Assembly: GCF_001642955.1 (NCBI RefSeq)
Contig: NZ_LWSK01000011.1
Coordinates: 1-64,000, forward strand
Direction of reading: 5' to 3'
DNA: 64,000 bases
Origin: Rubripirellula obstinata
GTDB lineage: Bacteria > Planctomycetota > Planctomycetia > Pirellulales > Pirellulaceae
The stretch's first letter is position 1. Each line of letters opens with the position of its first letter. A model generated the notes under the pieces. It worked only from the letters and a program-made list of their open reading frames with translations. It did not search any database and had not been told where the DNA came from. Shown piece after piece: positions 26,219 through 34,453 of the stretch. A program made the translations under genes and the position numbers.

Positions 26219-27844
26219 ACTAGCGTTCCACCGTCGATCCCGCAGCAGCCTACGCGCAGACTCCATATCAGGCATTAGCTCTTTTAGTTCCGAATAATTT
26301 GAAGCTAGCAGTTTGTCAGTAGCGCTAATTAGCAGGTCTTCTGTATCCCGCTGGCCGCCAGCGGAACGACACACTTTGTCAAGTGCGGAAAACTCATGTT
26401 TCAGTTGAACAACCGGAATGAGAATCCGCTTTATTTCAGACGGAATCAGTTCCAGCACGCCGCCTCCATAGCTTCGGCCCTCTAGCTCTGTTGAAAGTAT
26501 TGTCAGAGAGTTATGGAACCCTGCAATCAAGTCTTTTTCGCTGCGAGCGAAAATTGGTTTGATACTGCCTCGGTACACCGTATCGGTCGTCATCGCTTTT
26601 GTGGAATTCAGCAGCAAACGATGGAACTGATGCGCTCGCTTCGTTAGCATTAACTTGCCAGCGCGAACATCATGCAGACGATACCAAGGGTTTCTAATTC
26701 GACACTTGTATCGTTCGTGAATTTTCTCGGATTCCGCAGCCTCAATATATTCGCGGCTTTTCGCAAAACTCATGGGGTCCGGTTTGTTCGCTGCGAAGTT
26801 CAGTAAGTACGCTCGCTGCCCAGCGTCTACCGCACGACGATGATCCTTTGCTAGAAACGCCAGTCCTTCACAGTCGGCGGTTCTTGCAAGTAGCGGAATG
26901 GCCCACGCTTCTAACTCAAAATTTTCTACAGTGTCGCCAGTCACCGTGAAAAACTTGTTCGCTCCAGTCACGTTTGAAACGCTAATGTCAGCGACTGTTC
27001 CAAGTGTCGCTATACCCGGCAACTCGCTTGCAGCGTTGTAACTTGTCAACAGCGCTGGCGACAAAAGGTACTTCGTCCAGTTGTTTTTCGAGTCGCTAAC
27101 AAAATGATTCCAGCTCCCTGAATCTCGCGTCCCACGATCGGAAAACTCGACTTCGCAACCTGATTTAATTCTGCGTGTTTTCTTTCCTGCAAGAACAATA
27201 ATCCCTTGAAGGATGTTTTCAAACGTCCCCGGTGGATAAAAATCGACACTGAGAGAATCGCAATGACGAATTAGCTCAGACCGCACCAAGCCCGCTGATT
27301 TGATCGTCAACAGTTCACTTGGAAGGACGAAGCAAAAGCTTCCATCCGGTTTGAGAAGATTAAGACTGCCAACAACGAAAGGAATCCAAAGATTTGAAAC
27401 CCCATCGAATGAAAGGCCAGCGCTCGCCAATAATTCGTCGGCGGCAACCCGGTCAGACGGTTTTACGAACTGATAGCGAACGAAAGGTGGGTTGCCAACG
27501 ATACAGTCGAACAGACATTCGGATGAATTCGCCCAGTCAAAAAAACTGCAATTATGAATACTCCCCGAAGCGTTGATGTCGCTAAGTGCGGTTTTCGCTT
27601 TCGCCGCTTCCCCTTCATTCAATTCGATGCCGGTTACTCGGACGTTCTCAAAATCGCTTCGATCAATCGCCCTTCCGACTGCCCGAACAAACGCACCATC
27701 GCCAGCGGAGGGTTCGAGCAAGTCTATTTTCGATCGGTCACCGAGAAGCCGTCGCACTCGCTTCAAACAATCGTCGGCCAAATTGTCCGGCGTATAGAAA
27801 CCGCCTCTAAGCTTGTCGGCTGATAGCTCGTGCGCAAATTTCAT
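26213..27844 (-). CDS. N6-adenine DNA methyltransferase (Eco57I-like class)
   Basis: About 543 residues with ATG at 27844, where the family opening KLRGGFYTPDNLAD follows; an in-frame ATG at 27898 would add 18 residues. Motif I is LEPSAGDGAFV (SAM binding), motif IV is GNPPFVRY (catalytic NPPF), followed by a long target-recognition half. The NPPF form marks adenine-N6 or cytosine-N4 amino methylases; Eco57I-like adenine methylases fit best. It would protect host DNA from the convergent PLD nuclease. The pairing of a BfiI-like nuclease with one large amino methylase inside an element is the notable point. Confidence 0.87.
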   Translation of the reverse strand: MKFAHELSADKLRGGFYTPDNLADDCLKRVRRLLGDRSKIDLLEPSAGDGAFVRAVGRAIDRSDFENVRVTGIELNEGEAAKAKTALSDINASGSIHNCSFFDWANSSECLFDCIVGNPPFVRYQFVKPSDRVAADELLASAGLSFDGVSNLWIPFVVGSLNLLKPDGSFCFVLPSELLTIKSAGLVRSELIRHCDSLSVDFYPPGTFENILQGIIVLAGKKTRRIKSGCEVEFSDRGTRDSGSWNHFVSDSKNNWTKYLLSPALLTSYNAASELPGIATLGTVADISVSNVTGANKFFTVTGDTVENFELEAWAIPLLARTADCEGLAFLAKDHRRAVDAGQRAYLLNFAANKPDPMSFAKSREYIEAAESEKIHERYKCRIRNPWYRLHDVRAGKLMLTKRAHQFHRLLLNSTKAMTTDTVYRGSIKPIFARSEKDLIAGFHNSLTILSTELEGRSYGGGVLELIPSEIKRILIPVVQLKHEFSALDKVCRSAGGQRDTEDLLISATDKLLASNYSELKELMPDMESARRLLRDRRWNASS

Positions 27845-27898
27845 TTGGCGTTTCTCATCGCAATTCAGGGGCGGTCGACCGTAACCTAAGGCACCCAT

Positions 27899-28092
27899 TT
27901 GAGTTGGCCGTTGAAGCGGCTAATTGGCTCCATCCGCGATTGACGCAGTCATCATCAAAAGCTTTCGGGTAGCCGCTCCCAGCTTCTCTCAGCTTAGGCA
28001 AAGAACGCTGAAATGGGTAGCCGCCAAAAGCTTTGGGGTTCGTGGTGTTACCGACGACCTAACAGGCTTGGCGTTACCGGTCACTTTCGCAA
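27899..28092. other. Short non-coding interval
   Basis: Contains direct repeats around AAAGCTTT(C/G)GG and GGTAGCCGC (27957-27975 and 28016-28034). No gene is supported. Confidence 0.35.
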
Positions 28093-28296
28093 CTAGAACC
28101 AGCCGCTAGCCGCCGCTTCGATGATTGCCGCGTCGGTGAAAGCTACGTCCAGGGCGGGGAAGTCGTCGGCCCGTTTCCAGTTCACGCCGTCGATGCTTAC
28201 CGGGGTCGACGGTTCGATAAAACCCGACCGGGCCGCGTCAATTAGCTCATCGGCGGTCGCGGTCAAAATTCTGTCTTTCAATCGGACGTAGTGCAT
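28093..28296 (-). CDS. Small GYF_2-like domain protein
   Basis: A 67-residue protein with ATG at 28296. The sequence MHYVRLKDRILTATADELID, then GFIEPSTPVSIDGVNWKRADDF, follows the pattern of the bacterial GYF_2 domain, a short adaptor fold binding peptides. The reading frame extends further upstream without family resemblance, so I prefer the inner ATG. Role in the element unknown. Confidence 0.5.
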   Translation of the reverse strand: MHYVRLKDRILTATADELIDAARSGFIEPSTPVSIDGVNWKRADDFPALDVAFTDAAIIEAAASGWF

Positions 28297-28372
28297 ACCG
28301 CTAGCATAGCTCAGAAAAGCCGGGGAGCGACCGAAGCCGTGCAACGCGGCCCGACACCGGGGGCAATGATTT

Positions 28373-28582
28373 CTAGCGAGCCTTGCGGGGACAAAGAAAG
28401 GACAACGCCCGCTTAATTCCGTGAACCGTAACATCGTCGCGGTAACGGTAAGTGAGCGTGAAGTAAGCACCGCCACGGCGGGCAATCGGGATTCCGTTTT
28501 GGGTGTCGACGTTGACACCGGGGCAGCACTCTAGGCCGTAGCGGTCGAGTAGTCCGTAGAATCGTTTAGCTAGTTGTTTCAT
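28373..28582 (-). CDS. Small hypothetical protein
   Basis: A 69-residue basic protein (ATG 28582; an in-frame start at 28618 is possible). It has a helical N-terminus (KQLAKRFYGLLDRYGLE) and a beta-like core with repeated tyrosines (AYFTLTYRYRDD). No family recognised. It is the gene closest to the right end of element 1. Confidence 0.45.
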   Translation of the reverse strand: MKQLAKRFYGLLDRYGLECCPGVNVDTQNGIPIARRGGAYFTLTYRYRDDVTVHGIKRALSFLCPRKAR

Positions 28583-28607
28583 TGTTGGTCGGTCTGTTTT
28601 CGGGTCG

Positions 28608-28707
28608 AAAATTTGCACCGGTTTTGCACCGGTTCCCGCAAAGGGGCTAAAGCGTAAAGCACCGGAAAACCGCGTTCAAACGGCGCGAAGGTTGCCGGTG
28701 CAAATTT
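28608..28707. promoter_or_regulatory. Candidate arm-type integrase sites (element 1, right)
   Basis: GCACCGGTTTT-GCACCGGTT is a direct repeat at 28615-28634. TTTGCACCGG (28612-28621) and its inverse CCGGTGCAAA (28695-28704) face each other. The same half-site forms the palindrome at 16353-16377 near the left core. Confidence 0.45.
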
Positions 28708-28745
28708 GAGTGATTAGGATGGTTTGAGCTTGGAAAAAGCGGAGA

Positions 28746-30476
28746 TTAAGCGTTCCCCACGGGTCGACTGTCGATCCGGAGGTTGCGGGTTCGAGTCCCG
28801 TCCGCGTCGCTTCTCCAAACCTCCGAAAACATTGTGTTTTCTGGGGTTTTTTCGTGTTTTGATCGAATCTCTGGCACTCGTCGCAAAGCTCCCAAATTGC
28901 CAGCTTGTGACACGTTTTGACATGCTTTGTCAAATTCTGGTGCAACAGTTGGTGCAACAGTTCGCGGTGATGGTTGCACCGAACCAGTCCGGTGGTCGTG
29001 GGTTCCCGTCGCCCTCAGCGTTGCGGTTGTCGCCTCGGTCGGGATCAGCGTTGGCAACGCGTCGACTGCGCCCGATACGTCCAGCAAGCGTGGGTCCGTG
29101 TAGACGTTCATCGTCAAGTCGATGCGACTGTGACGCATCGCTGCTTGGGCCGTCCGTGGCGTAACACCGGCGCACGACATCAATGTTCCGAATGTGGTCC
29201 GCAGCGCGTGGACATCGAGACTACGGCCTCGGTTGTCGATTTTCGGGATTCCTGCCGTCTCCAAGTCCAAGTCGAGAATCTTCACGAGTCCGTCAGCGAC
29301 GTAGAACACCGATCGATTCGCATCGGTTCCCTTGGTCGCTGGCAACTTCAACACGTCACCGCTTTGGTCTCGACATTCTTCATCGGCAATCCATGAACGC
29401 AGGTCGTCAGCCAAGTCGGCCCGCAGCGGGATCATACTGCCGTCGCGGTTCTTTTCATCCTTGGCGGCCAAGTCGATCGCAGGCGGGCCGTCGTCAAGTA
29501 TCAATTGTGCTTGAGTGATCGACCGTAACTCGTTGCAACGAAGTCCCGTCAGCACCATCGTTTTGTACACGAGCATCCGTTCGCGTCCGCGACGCTCCAG
29601 GGTGGCGATGAAGGTCGGGTTCTTCTGCAATCGCTCTCGAGCACGATCGCAACACTCTTCGAGTGTCTCCAACGTCAGCGGCGCGTAGGTCCAGTGCGCT
29701 CGTTTGCCTTCCGTCTTCTCGGTGGCAACGGTTTGGCGTCCGTAGTCCGCCAAAGGTCGGTCACGCGCGACACGTAGCAGCCGCCCAAGCTCGGCTTCCG
29801 TCATCGCGCGACGTGTCTTTCGTCGATCAGACTTTTCGTCCGCTTTGGCAACACGAGCCAAAGGATTCGACGCCAACCGCTCGACTTCGATGCACCAATT
29901 GAGCAAACCCCGAATCGCTTGCAGATAACTATTCCGCGTCCGCGCAGCCATGTTCTCCTTCTGCCGATCCACGAGCCATCGTTCCAGCGGTTCGCGGCGA
30001 ACATCTTGCAGCAACACAAAACCGCACTCGTCCACTAGCCGGTTGATTTTGTTTTTGGTGCCAGTGGTGTAGTCCGCGGTCCGTCCTGCCGATTGCAACG
30101 ACATCACGTAGTCCGCCAAGTGATCCGTCAGCAGCGTGGAGCGGTGATCGGCAATCGCCGCCTCTTCCCGCGTGATGACGTTGCCCCGAATCAGCTCTTC
30201 GCGTCGAACCAGGTCCGCCAGCACCGACCGCGCCGCCTGTTCATCACGGCACCCCGTCGGGACTTCGCACACGAGACCACGAGCGTCTCGATACTTCGCT
30301 AGAAAGGTTCCCGTTTTGACTTCGATTCGTTCGGAACCATCCTTGCCGATCGTCACCTTTGCTGTGCGTGACTTCCCCTTCACGCGATAGCGAACAAACG
30401 CAACGCCTTTTTTGGTGAAGCGTTCCGCATCGGCAGGCATCGCCCGAGTGACTTTCTTTTGAAAGACCGTCGCCAT
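28746..30476 (-). CDS. int: Tyrosine recombinase/integrase of element 2, reading through the attachment core
   Basis: A 576-residue integrase (ATG 30476; an in-frame start at 30503 is possible). It has an arm-binding N-terminal domain, a core-binding domain (about 115-225) and a catalytic domain. LTGLRCNELRSI carries the first Arg, HALRTTFGTL the H-x-x-R-like box, MRHSRIDLTMNVYTD the last His and the nucleophile Tyr. After the catalytic Tyr comes a tail of about 110 residues that includes TVAPTVAP, then TRTRNLRIDSR, encoded by the complementary strand of the 47-base core (28766-28812). The last five residues and stop lie in element 1 DNA. In a circular element the same frame would continue into 34450-34728, giving about 662 residues. 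The integrase family is certain; the switching tail is inference. Confidence 0.93.
   Translation of the reverse strand: MATVFQKKVTRAMPADAERFTKKGVAFVRYRVKGKSRTAKVTIGKDGSERIEVKTGTFLAKYRDARGLVCEVPTGCRDEQAARSVLADLVRREELIRGNVITREEAAIADHRSTLLTDHLADYVMSLQSAGRTADYTTGTKNKINRLVDECGFVLLQDVRREPLERWLVDRQKENMAARTRNSYLQAIRGLLNWCIEVERLASNPLARVAKADEKSDRRKTRRAMTEAELGRLLRVARDRPLADYGRQTVATEKTEGKRAHWTYAPLTLETLEECCDRARERLQKNPTFIATLERRGRERMLVYKTMVLTGLRCNELRSITQAQLILDDGPPAIDLAAKDEKNRDGSMIPLRADLADDLRSWIADEECRDQSGDVLKLPATKGTDANRSVFYVADGLVKILDLDLETAGIPKIDNRGRSLDVHALRTTFGTLMSCAGVTPRTAQAAMRHSRIDLTMNVYTDPRLLDVSGAVDALPTLIPTEATTATLRATGTHDHRTGSVQPSPRTVAPTVAPEFDKACQNVSQAGNLGALRRVPEIRSKHEKTPENTMFSEVWRSDADGTRTRNLRIDSRPVGNA
28766..28812 (+). 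repeat. Attachment core, middle copy
   Basis: Identical over 47 bases to the cores in tRNA-Asp and at 34728. It is the boundary between elements 1 and 2. It is a tRNA 3' fragment only, and on the complementary strand it codes the integrase tail. Confidence 0.92.
28825..28850 (+). terminator. Terminator-like hairpin after middle core
   Basis: GAAAACA-TTG-TGTTTTC followed within a few bases by TTTTTT. It would terminate tRNA-Asp if element 2 lay directly behind the tRNA. On the other strand it lies inside the integrase tail coding sequence. Confidence 0.55.
28938..28962. repeat. Paired 12-bp direct repeat, left end of element 2
   Basis: TGGTGCAACAGT twice in tandem plus T. The identical 25 bases recur at 34624-34648 near the other end. 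It is a candidate arm-type integrase binding site. On the minus strand both copies encode TVAPTVAP. Confidence 0.6.
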
Positions 30477-30640
30477 TATTCCAACTCCCAACAGTTGACC
30501 CATGCGAAAGAAACGTCACGGCAGGCTGGCATGGGAACCAGCTCTTCGGGCTGCAGACCCTAGCCGTGGCGATTGTCAAGTTACCGCATGACGTGAATGC
30601 ACGCCAAGCGGATTGTGGTTTTCTCGTTCACGCACTGCGA

Positions 30641-31222
30641 CTATGAAATTCTCTTGATGACCGCTCTGGGGATCGCTGGTCGCGACGATGATGACCTGTC
30701 ACGAATGGCACCGGGCGGATTGCGGCGGTCCTCTGAGCACCTAATCAGCCTTGGTCGAGCGTTGTTTTGACCGAATCCGGCTAACGGTCGGCAGATTTCG
30801 CCATCAACTCCGGACTTCGCGAATTTGCAGTAGTCACGGACAAACTCTTGCTTGATCCACTTTTCATCGTCCGTGTTGCAACGATGACAGAATCGCTCCC
30901 AACTGCCGGACATGCAGCGAAGAACGGCGTTGATTAACGGGTCTTCAAAGTCGATGTGTTTGACGTACCCCATGGGGATCGTCTTCTGCACGTCGCTCCA
31001 CGCATCGAGCGCCCGCGCGTCAGCGGCGGGGAAACCAGCCAGCTCCCGCAGCTCCACCACGAGCGGCAAGTGGTCTAGCTCCGTCACAGCTCGACCGACT
31101 GCCACGCCCAATTGCTCGGGAGTGAACCCGGAAAGGCCAAGCCGATAACAGCGGACCATGATCGGCGTTGCTTCACGCGAGAAGTAGTCGAACAACATCT
31201 CAATTGCTTGCTCAATCTTCAC
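30641..31222 (-). CDS. Phage-type replication accessory (helicase-loader-like) protein
   Basis: A 193-residue protein. I chose the GTG at 31222, which overlaps the upstream gene by 11 bases (that gene ends at 31212) and follows GAGG. The N-terminal helical part (KIEQAIEMLFDYFSREATPI, then LGVAVGRAVTELDHLPLVVE) resembles phage replication P / helicase-loader-like proteins that follow an initiator gene. The C-terminal third is basic. The resemblance is weak; position behind the initiator is the main support. Confidence 0.55.
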   Translation of the reverse strand: MKIEQAIEMLFDYFSREATPIMVRCYRLGLSGFTPEQLGVAVGRAVTELDHLPLVVELRELAGFPAADARALDAWSDVQKTIPMGYVKHIDFEDPLINAVLRCMSGSWERFCHRCNTDDEKWIKQEFVRDYCKFAKSGVDGEICRPLAGFGQNNARPRLIRCSEDRRNPPGAIRDRSSSSRPAIPRAVIKRIS

Positions 31223-32015
31223 TGAACACCTCCGCGATGGCACGTCGAGTGTTATCGGTGCGAATTTCAGCAAACGTGCTCGGTCGTGATCCTCTCGACT
31301 TCGGCTCTTTCTCATTGCGTTTCTCCCAAGTGACGACGGCGGCTTTCCAATCGACGATCGGATTGCCTCCCGATTTCCAACCGCGTGATTCATACCATGC
31401 GTGGAACGTCTCTGGGTCAACGCTACTGCCGCGCACGCGACAATGCTCCTGAACTTCGATCAGTGTCGGACGTGACGCTGCGCGAGATTTCCGTGGCTTG
31501 GGCGGCGGCTTCGATGGCACACAAACAGATTCCGCGCACGCGGTCCCTGTTCCTTTCCCTGTTCCGCTTCCCTTCCCTGTTCCTTTCCTTTCCAGTGGTG
31601 AGTCCTCAGTGAGTCCTCCATGAGTGCTCACTGATTCCTCAGTGAGTCCTCCATGAGTGTTCACGGAACACTCATCAACTGCGTCAAACGCATCGCGGAG
31701 TTTTGAATCGCACGGGCGGTTGATTCGCTGATGGTCGCTGAACTTGCAAACCTTGCCGATTCGCTTCCCATTCAGATCTTCGCGAACTTCGATGTAGCCG
31801 ATCGCTGCCAGCGCGGCGAGTGAGTCCGTCACTTTGCTGGTCTCGTGATCGAACGGGAAACATGCGGCGCGAACCAACGCGACGTTGGCTTGAAAGTAGC
31901 CTTCGTCATCGCAATGGTTCAGCAGTGCGATTGCTAACAGTCGGGAGTGTTCAGCGAGCGCCGCGAGTTCTTGGTTTTGCCAAAACTCGGGCTTGATGGT
32001 TCGGATACGCGCCAT
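31212..32015 (-). CDS. Phage-type replication initiator-like winged-helix protein
   Basis: A 267-residue protein; the ATG at 32015 has AGGAGG upstream. The N-terminus MARIRTIKPEFW, then SRLLAIALLNHCDDEGYF, is the hallmark of phage replication organiser proteins with a winged-helix domain (about 1-90). A linker of repeats follows: STHGGLTEESVSTHGGLTED and a Gly/Thr/Lys-rich stretch. The C-terminal domain (THAWYE-type segment around 185-230) resembles DnaT/primosome-like ends. It probably binds the element's origin. It overlaps the next gene in the set. Confidence 0.7.
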   Translation of the reverse strand: MARIRTIKPEFWQNQELAALAEHSRLLAIALLNHCDDEGYFQANVALVRAACFPFDHETSKVTDSLAALAAIGYIEVREDLNGKRIGKVCKFSDHQRINRPCDSKLRDAFDAVDECSVNTHGGLTEESVSTHGGLTEDSPLERKGTGKGSGTGKGTGTACAESVCVPSKPPPKPRKSRAASRPTLIEVQEHCRVRGSSVDPETFHAWYESRGWKSGGNPIVDWKAAVVTWEKRNEKEPKSRGSRPSTFAEIRTDNTRRAIAEVFSED

Positions 32016-32017
32016 GG

Positions 32018-32419
32018 TCACGCCTCCTCGTCGTCGGAGTCAGCCAACAGCACCGACACGATGACGGCAGCGGGCTTGCCATACGCAGTCAAGCGGGTCC
32101 GCTTGGTTTCCCGTACCCGCCCCATCGTCAACAGAGCCAGCACGGGACCGCAGACCGACGTGTAAGGCACTCCGCAAAGCTGATGCAGTTCAAACCGCGT
32201 CGCCCCCGCAGCTCCCTGTCCGGCCACTTCAAGCTCGATACGGTCGCGAAGTGACGGTCCCTTGGCGTTCGACGCTGCGCAAGCGATCGCTCGTGTGGCG
32301 TGGGAGTGCTTGCCGTGGTCGAGCAAATCCAGTTGCTTTGGTCGCGATTGCTCGCGACTCTCGTTTGACCTATCCTGACGAATGCAACTTACGTCGTGGG
32401 TCGTGTGGTGATTCGTCAT
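32018..32419 (-). CDS. Winged-helix-like hypothetical protein
   Basis: A 133-residue protein; its ATG overlaps the stop of the AlpA-like gene (ATGA at 32416-32419). The C-terminal half (LRDRIELEVAGQGAAGATRF, then CGVPYTSVCGPVLALLTMGR) follows a winged-helix pattern: the family of domains that switch nutrition or mobile-element genes. The N-terminal 55 residues are polar and disordered. A regulator or replication accessory is plausible; not proven. Confidence 0.55.
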   Translation of the reverse strand: MTNHHTTHDVSCIRQDRSNESREQSRPKQLDLLDHGKHSHATRAIACAASNAKGPSLRDRIELEVAGQGAAGATRFELHQLCGVPYTSVCGPVLALLTMGRVRETKRTRLTAYGKPAAVIVSVLLADSDDEEA

Positions 32420-32649
32420 CGCACGGCCCCCGTTCGTTTTGGCGTCGGCCGGAAGCGTGGATTGCCTGCCGCGTCCCATTCGTCGAGAGTCTCGATCGAC
32501 CAGCGGACCATTCCGCCAATCCGAATCGGCGGCGGCATCAACCCCGAGTCGGCAAGCCGGTATACCGATCGTGACGAACACGAGTACCGCAAACCAACTT
32601 GCGGCGCGGTCAGATACCGCGTCAATGATTGTGTGAGTGGCTCACTCAT
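32416..32649 (-). CDS. AlpA/excisionase-like helix-turn-helix protein
   Basis: A 77-residue protein starting at ATG 32649 (an in-frame ATG at 32682 is possible). It shows the MerR/AlpA-type single-domain pattern: YLTAPQVGLRYSCSSRSVYR, then GLMPPPIRIGGMVRWSIETL. AlpA-like proteins control excision or integrase expression of elements. It overlaps both neighbours (stop of the upstream gene at 32642; start of the next gene at 32419), so they share a transcript. Confidence 0.75.
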   Translation of the reverse strand: MSEPLTQSLTRYLTAPQVGLRYSCSSRSVYRLADSGLMPPPIRIGGMVRWSIETLDEWDAAGNPRFRPTPKRTGAVR

Positions 32650-32830
32650 CGTTGCTGGCCTCCCCATCTTTGTGGATGGCATTGGGCTGGCAACGCGATC
32701 GTTCCAACTTCAACAGCAAACGGTGCAACGAGCGGAGAACCCGGTTCTCTTCAGCGTTGCGGTAGATTCGGTGGGATACGTCGGCAGACGATGGCAGTGG
32801 AAGGTCACCGACCTGAGGCGACTGTTTCAT
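32642..32830 (-). CDS. Small hypothetical protein
   Basis: A 62-residue, basic, helical protein (ATG 32830). The middle NAEENRVLRSLHRLLLKLER is amphipathic. Its stop overlaps the start of the AlpA-like gene. No family recognised; the overlap arrangement is the main evidence that it is real. Confidence 0.45.
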   Translation of the reverse strand: MKQSPQVGDLPLPSSADVSHRIYRNAEENRVLRSLHRLLLKLERSRCQPNAIHKDGEASNDE

Positions 32831-32898
32831 AACTCGGCTCCTATGCGAGAGGATGCACAACCATCCCGCGTTGGTCCTGAGCCGTAAACGCAAAGCCG

Positions 32899-33894
32899 TC
32901 AGACTTTGGGTTTGGGTTTACGCTTTGGGTTTACCACTTTCTTCGCTTCCGACTTCCTTCGATTGTTCGGATTACCTTTCTTGCTCTCTGGGTACGTTTT
33001 TCCGGGCAAGTTGCTGTAGCGAACCAATCGCTCTCGCAACCGCACTTCCGTCGTGATCGCCGGCCAACCTTTCGCGGGTCCGATCAATGCGAGTTCGGCG
33101 ATTAACTCGGGCCATGTTTTTCTTGGCTTCGTGTTGTAAATCCACTCGTCCAAATCCAAGTCTTGCCAACTGTCGTACTGTGGCGGCAAGTCACCAACTC
33201 GCCCGCTTCGCGCCTCGTCGTGTTCCGTCTCCGGCGAATCGCCCAGCAGTTGCTTCAAACAGTTCGCTTCCCTCACAAACGAATCGAACGGAAAGTCCTG
33301 TCTAGCTTGTGCCCTGTTGAACAGTCCGTAACCGTGCGTCAACGCCGTCCAGAGTTCGGGCGGAGTTTGGTCCGCAGCTTGTTTTAGTTGTGACCATGGA
33401 TAGCAGAGCGAACAAGGCGAGTCGTCGGAGTAATCGACATGATGAAAGTCCTCTCTCGGGTCACGTTCTCGGATGTACGGAAAGAGTCCCTTTAAGCAAG
33501 TGCTCCATGATTGCCGCCACGTTTCGATGTAGTCGTTTAGCCAAGCCAACGCGAAGTGGTGATAGTTTGCGTGGTGCGTCGGAGAAGCGATGCCGAATTG
33601 CGTCGATAACCTTGTGATCGACGGATGGAACTGAACGACGTTGCGGCTGATTTCTTCAACGACGCTTTCGATCCGCGACAGACCATCAGCATGATGGATG
33701 CAAAGCCATCGTAGAACGTCTGATTTCGTGGCGTCCTTTGGCACTCCATCGCTACCGGCCGCACGAAAACCAGCATCCCAGTAAATGTGGGAAGGGCTTA
33801 GCACCGACTCCTCCCAATACTGCGCTGATCGAATCGCGAACAGCAACGACTGAACGCTTTCGCTCAGTTCGAGACATGACACACTTTCAGCCAT
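32899..33894 (-). CDS. Protein of unknown function, candidate cargo of element 2
   Basis: A 331-residue soluble protein (ATG 33894; another ATG directly before it). It is rich in Trp, His and Tyr, with an acidic middle and a basic C-terminal tail of about 25 Lys/Arg/Pro residues (VNPKRKPKPKV). A CxxC-like SPCSLCYPW lies near residue 170. Predicted mostly alpha-helical; no signal or membrane segment. I recognise no family. It is first in the leftward set and too large to be a typical regulator, so it could be a cargo or defence gene. Confidence 0.7.
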   Translation of the reverse strand: MAESVSCLELSESVQSLLFAIRSAQYWEESVLSPSHIYWDAGFRAAGSDGVPKDATKSDVLRWLCIHHADGLSRIESVVEEISRNVVQFHPSITRLSTQFGIASPTHHANYHHFALAWLNDYIETWRQSWSTCLKGLFPYIRERDPREDFHHVDYSDDSPCSLCYPWSQLKQAADQTPPELWTALTHGYGLFNRAQARQDFPFDSFVREANCLKQLLGDSPETEHDEARSGRVGDLPPQYDSWQDLDLDEWIYNTKPRKTWPELIAELALIGPAKGWPAITTEVRLRERLVRYSNLPGKTYPESKKGNPNNRRKSEAKKVVNPKRKPKPKV

Positions 33895-33897
33895 CAA

Positions 33898-34255
33898 CGA
33901 CGTTCCTTTGAGTCGAATAGGGCCGGATCATCCGGCGCGATGCAAGGAACAGCACCGCAGGCCGGGTGAACCGACGGCGGTAATGAACCGCCTGCCCGTC
34001 GAAAGTCGCGGATACCAGCCGCAACTGTTGAATGCCGGGTGGTAACTCCGACGCAGGTAGTTTGCCGAATCACAACCGCGACGCCAACCCGAACTTGGTA
34101 AGGTTTTGGGCGAGCGATTCGACGAGCGTTTCCGTGGAAACGCTCGGGTTAGAATGTGGTCGCAGTGCGAAAGAAAGTCTGTCTTTTACGGGGTTAGTTC
34201 CCGTAGGGGCCGAGAATCGAAACGCTCCAGGAAGGACCCGGAAAACCAATTGGCG
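33898..34255. other. Non-coding region with stacked short hairpins
   Basis: Divergent region upstream of the 331-residue gene and of the zinc-ribbon gene. Several stems follow each other: GCCGG-ATCAT-CCGGC (about 33930-33940), GCGGT-AATGA-ACCGC within CGAC/GTCG, and GCGG-ATACCA-GCCGC. It could be a structured leader or origin. No known riboswitch motif is recognised. Confidence 0.35.
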
Positions 34256-34453
34256 ATGAAATTCAAGCGATTGACCCCCGATCGTCGCCCAACGTGTCAT
34301 GCCTGTGGCGTCGCGATGGTCGCGCGGTCGACGCAAGGGGCGGTCACGTACTGCTACTGCCCGCAGTGCGGTCGAGGTCGCAAGGTCGCCCGCGAACCCA
34401 TAGGTGTTCCCCCAGCACGGCCGCCGTCACCCAGCGATCAGCCATCAATCTAA
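34256..34453 (+). CDS. Small zinc-ribbon protein
   Basis: A 65-residue protein from ATG 34256 (the frame is open further upstream from 34106). Two CxxC knuckles, CHACG and CYCPQCG, 17 residues apart, form a zinc ribbon; the ends are basic and Pro-rich. Such small ribbons occur in phages and elements as DNA- or protein-binding adaptors. It converges on the displaced integrase tail with four bases of overlap. Confidence 0.6.
   Translation: MKFKRLTPDRRPTCHACGVAMVARSTQGAVTYCYCPQCGRGRKVAREPIGVPPARPPSPSDQPSI

Larger units (their letters stand above)
16281..28812. mobile_element. Integrative element 1 (about 12.5 kb) at tRNA-Asp
   Basis: DNA between two 47-base cores that starts right after tRNA-Asp. 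It encodes a tyrosine integrase next to the left junction, DUF1580, two unknown proteins, a split AEP primase/SF3 helicase, a sigma-region-4-like protein, a GIY-YIG/NUMOD-like protein, a serine recombinase, an unknown protein and an R-M pair. No phage structural, packaging or conjugation genes are evident. It has a self-replicating or satellite-like character with defence cargo. That it can excise is inferred from the intact cores and integrase. Confidence 0.88.

Noticed and set aside
28766-28812. Extra tRNA genes at the second and third cores
   Set aside because: Only the 3' part from the anticodon stem is present; the D arm and 5' acceptor strand are missing.
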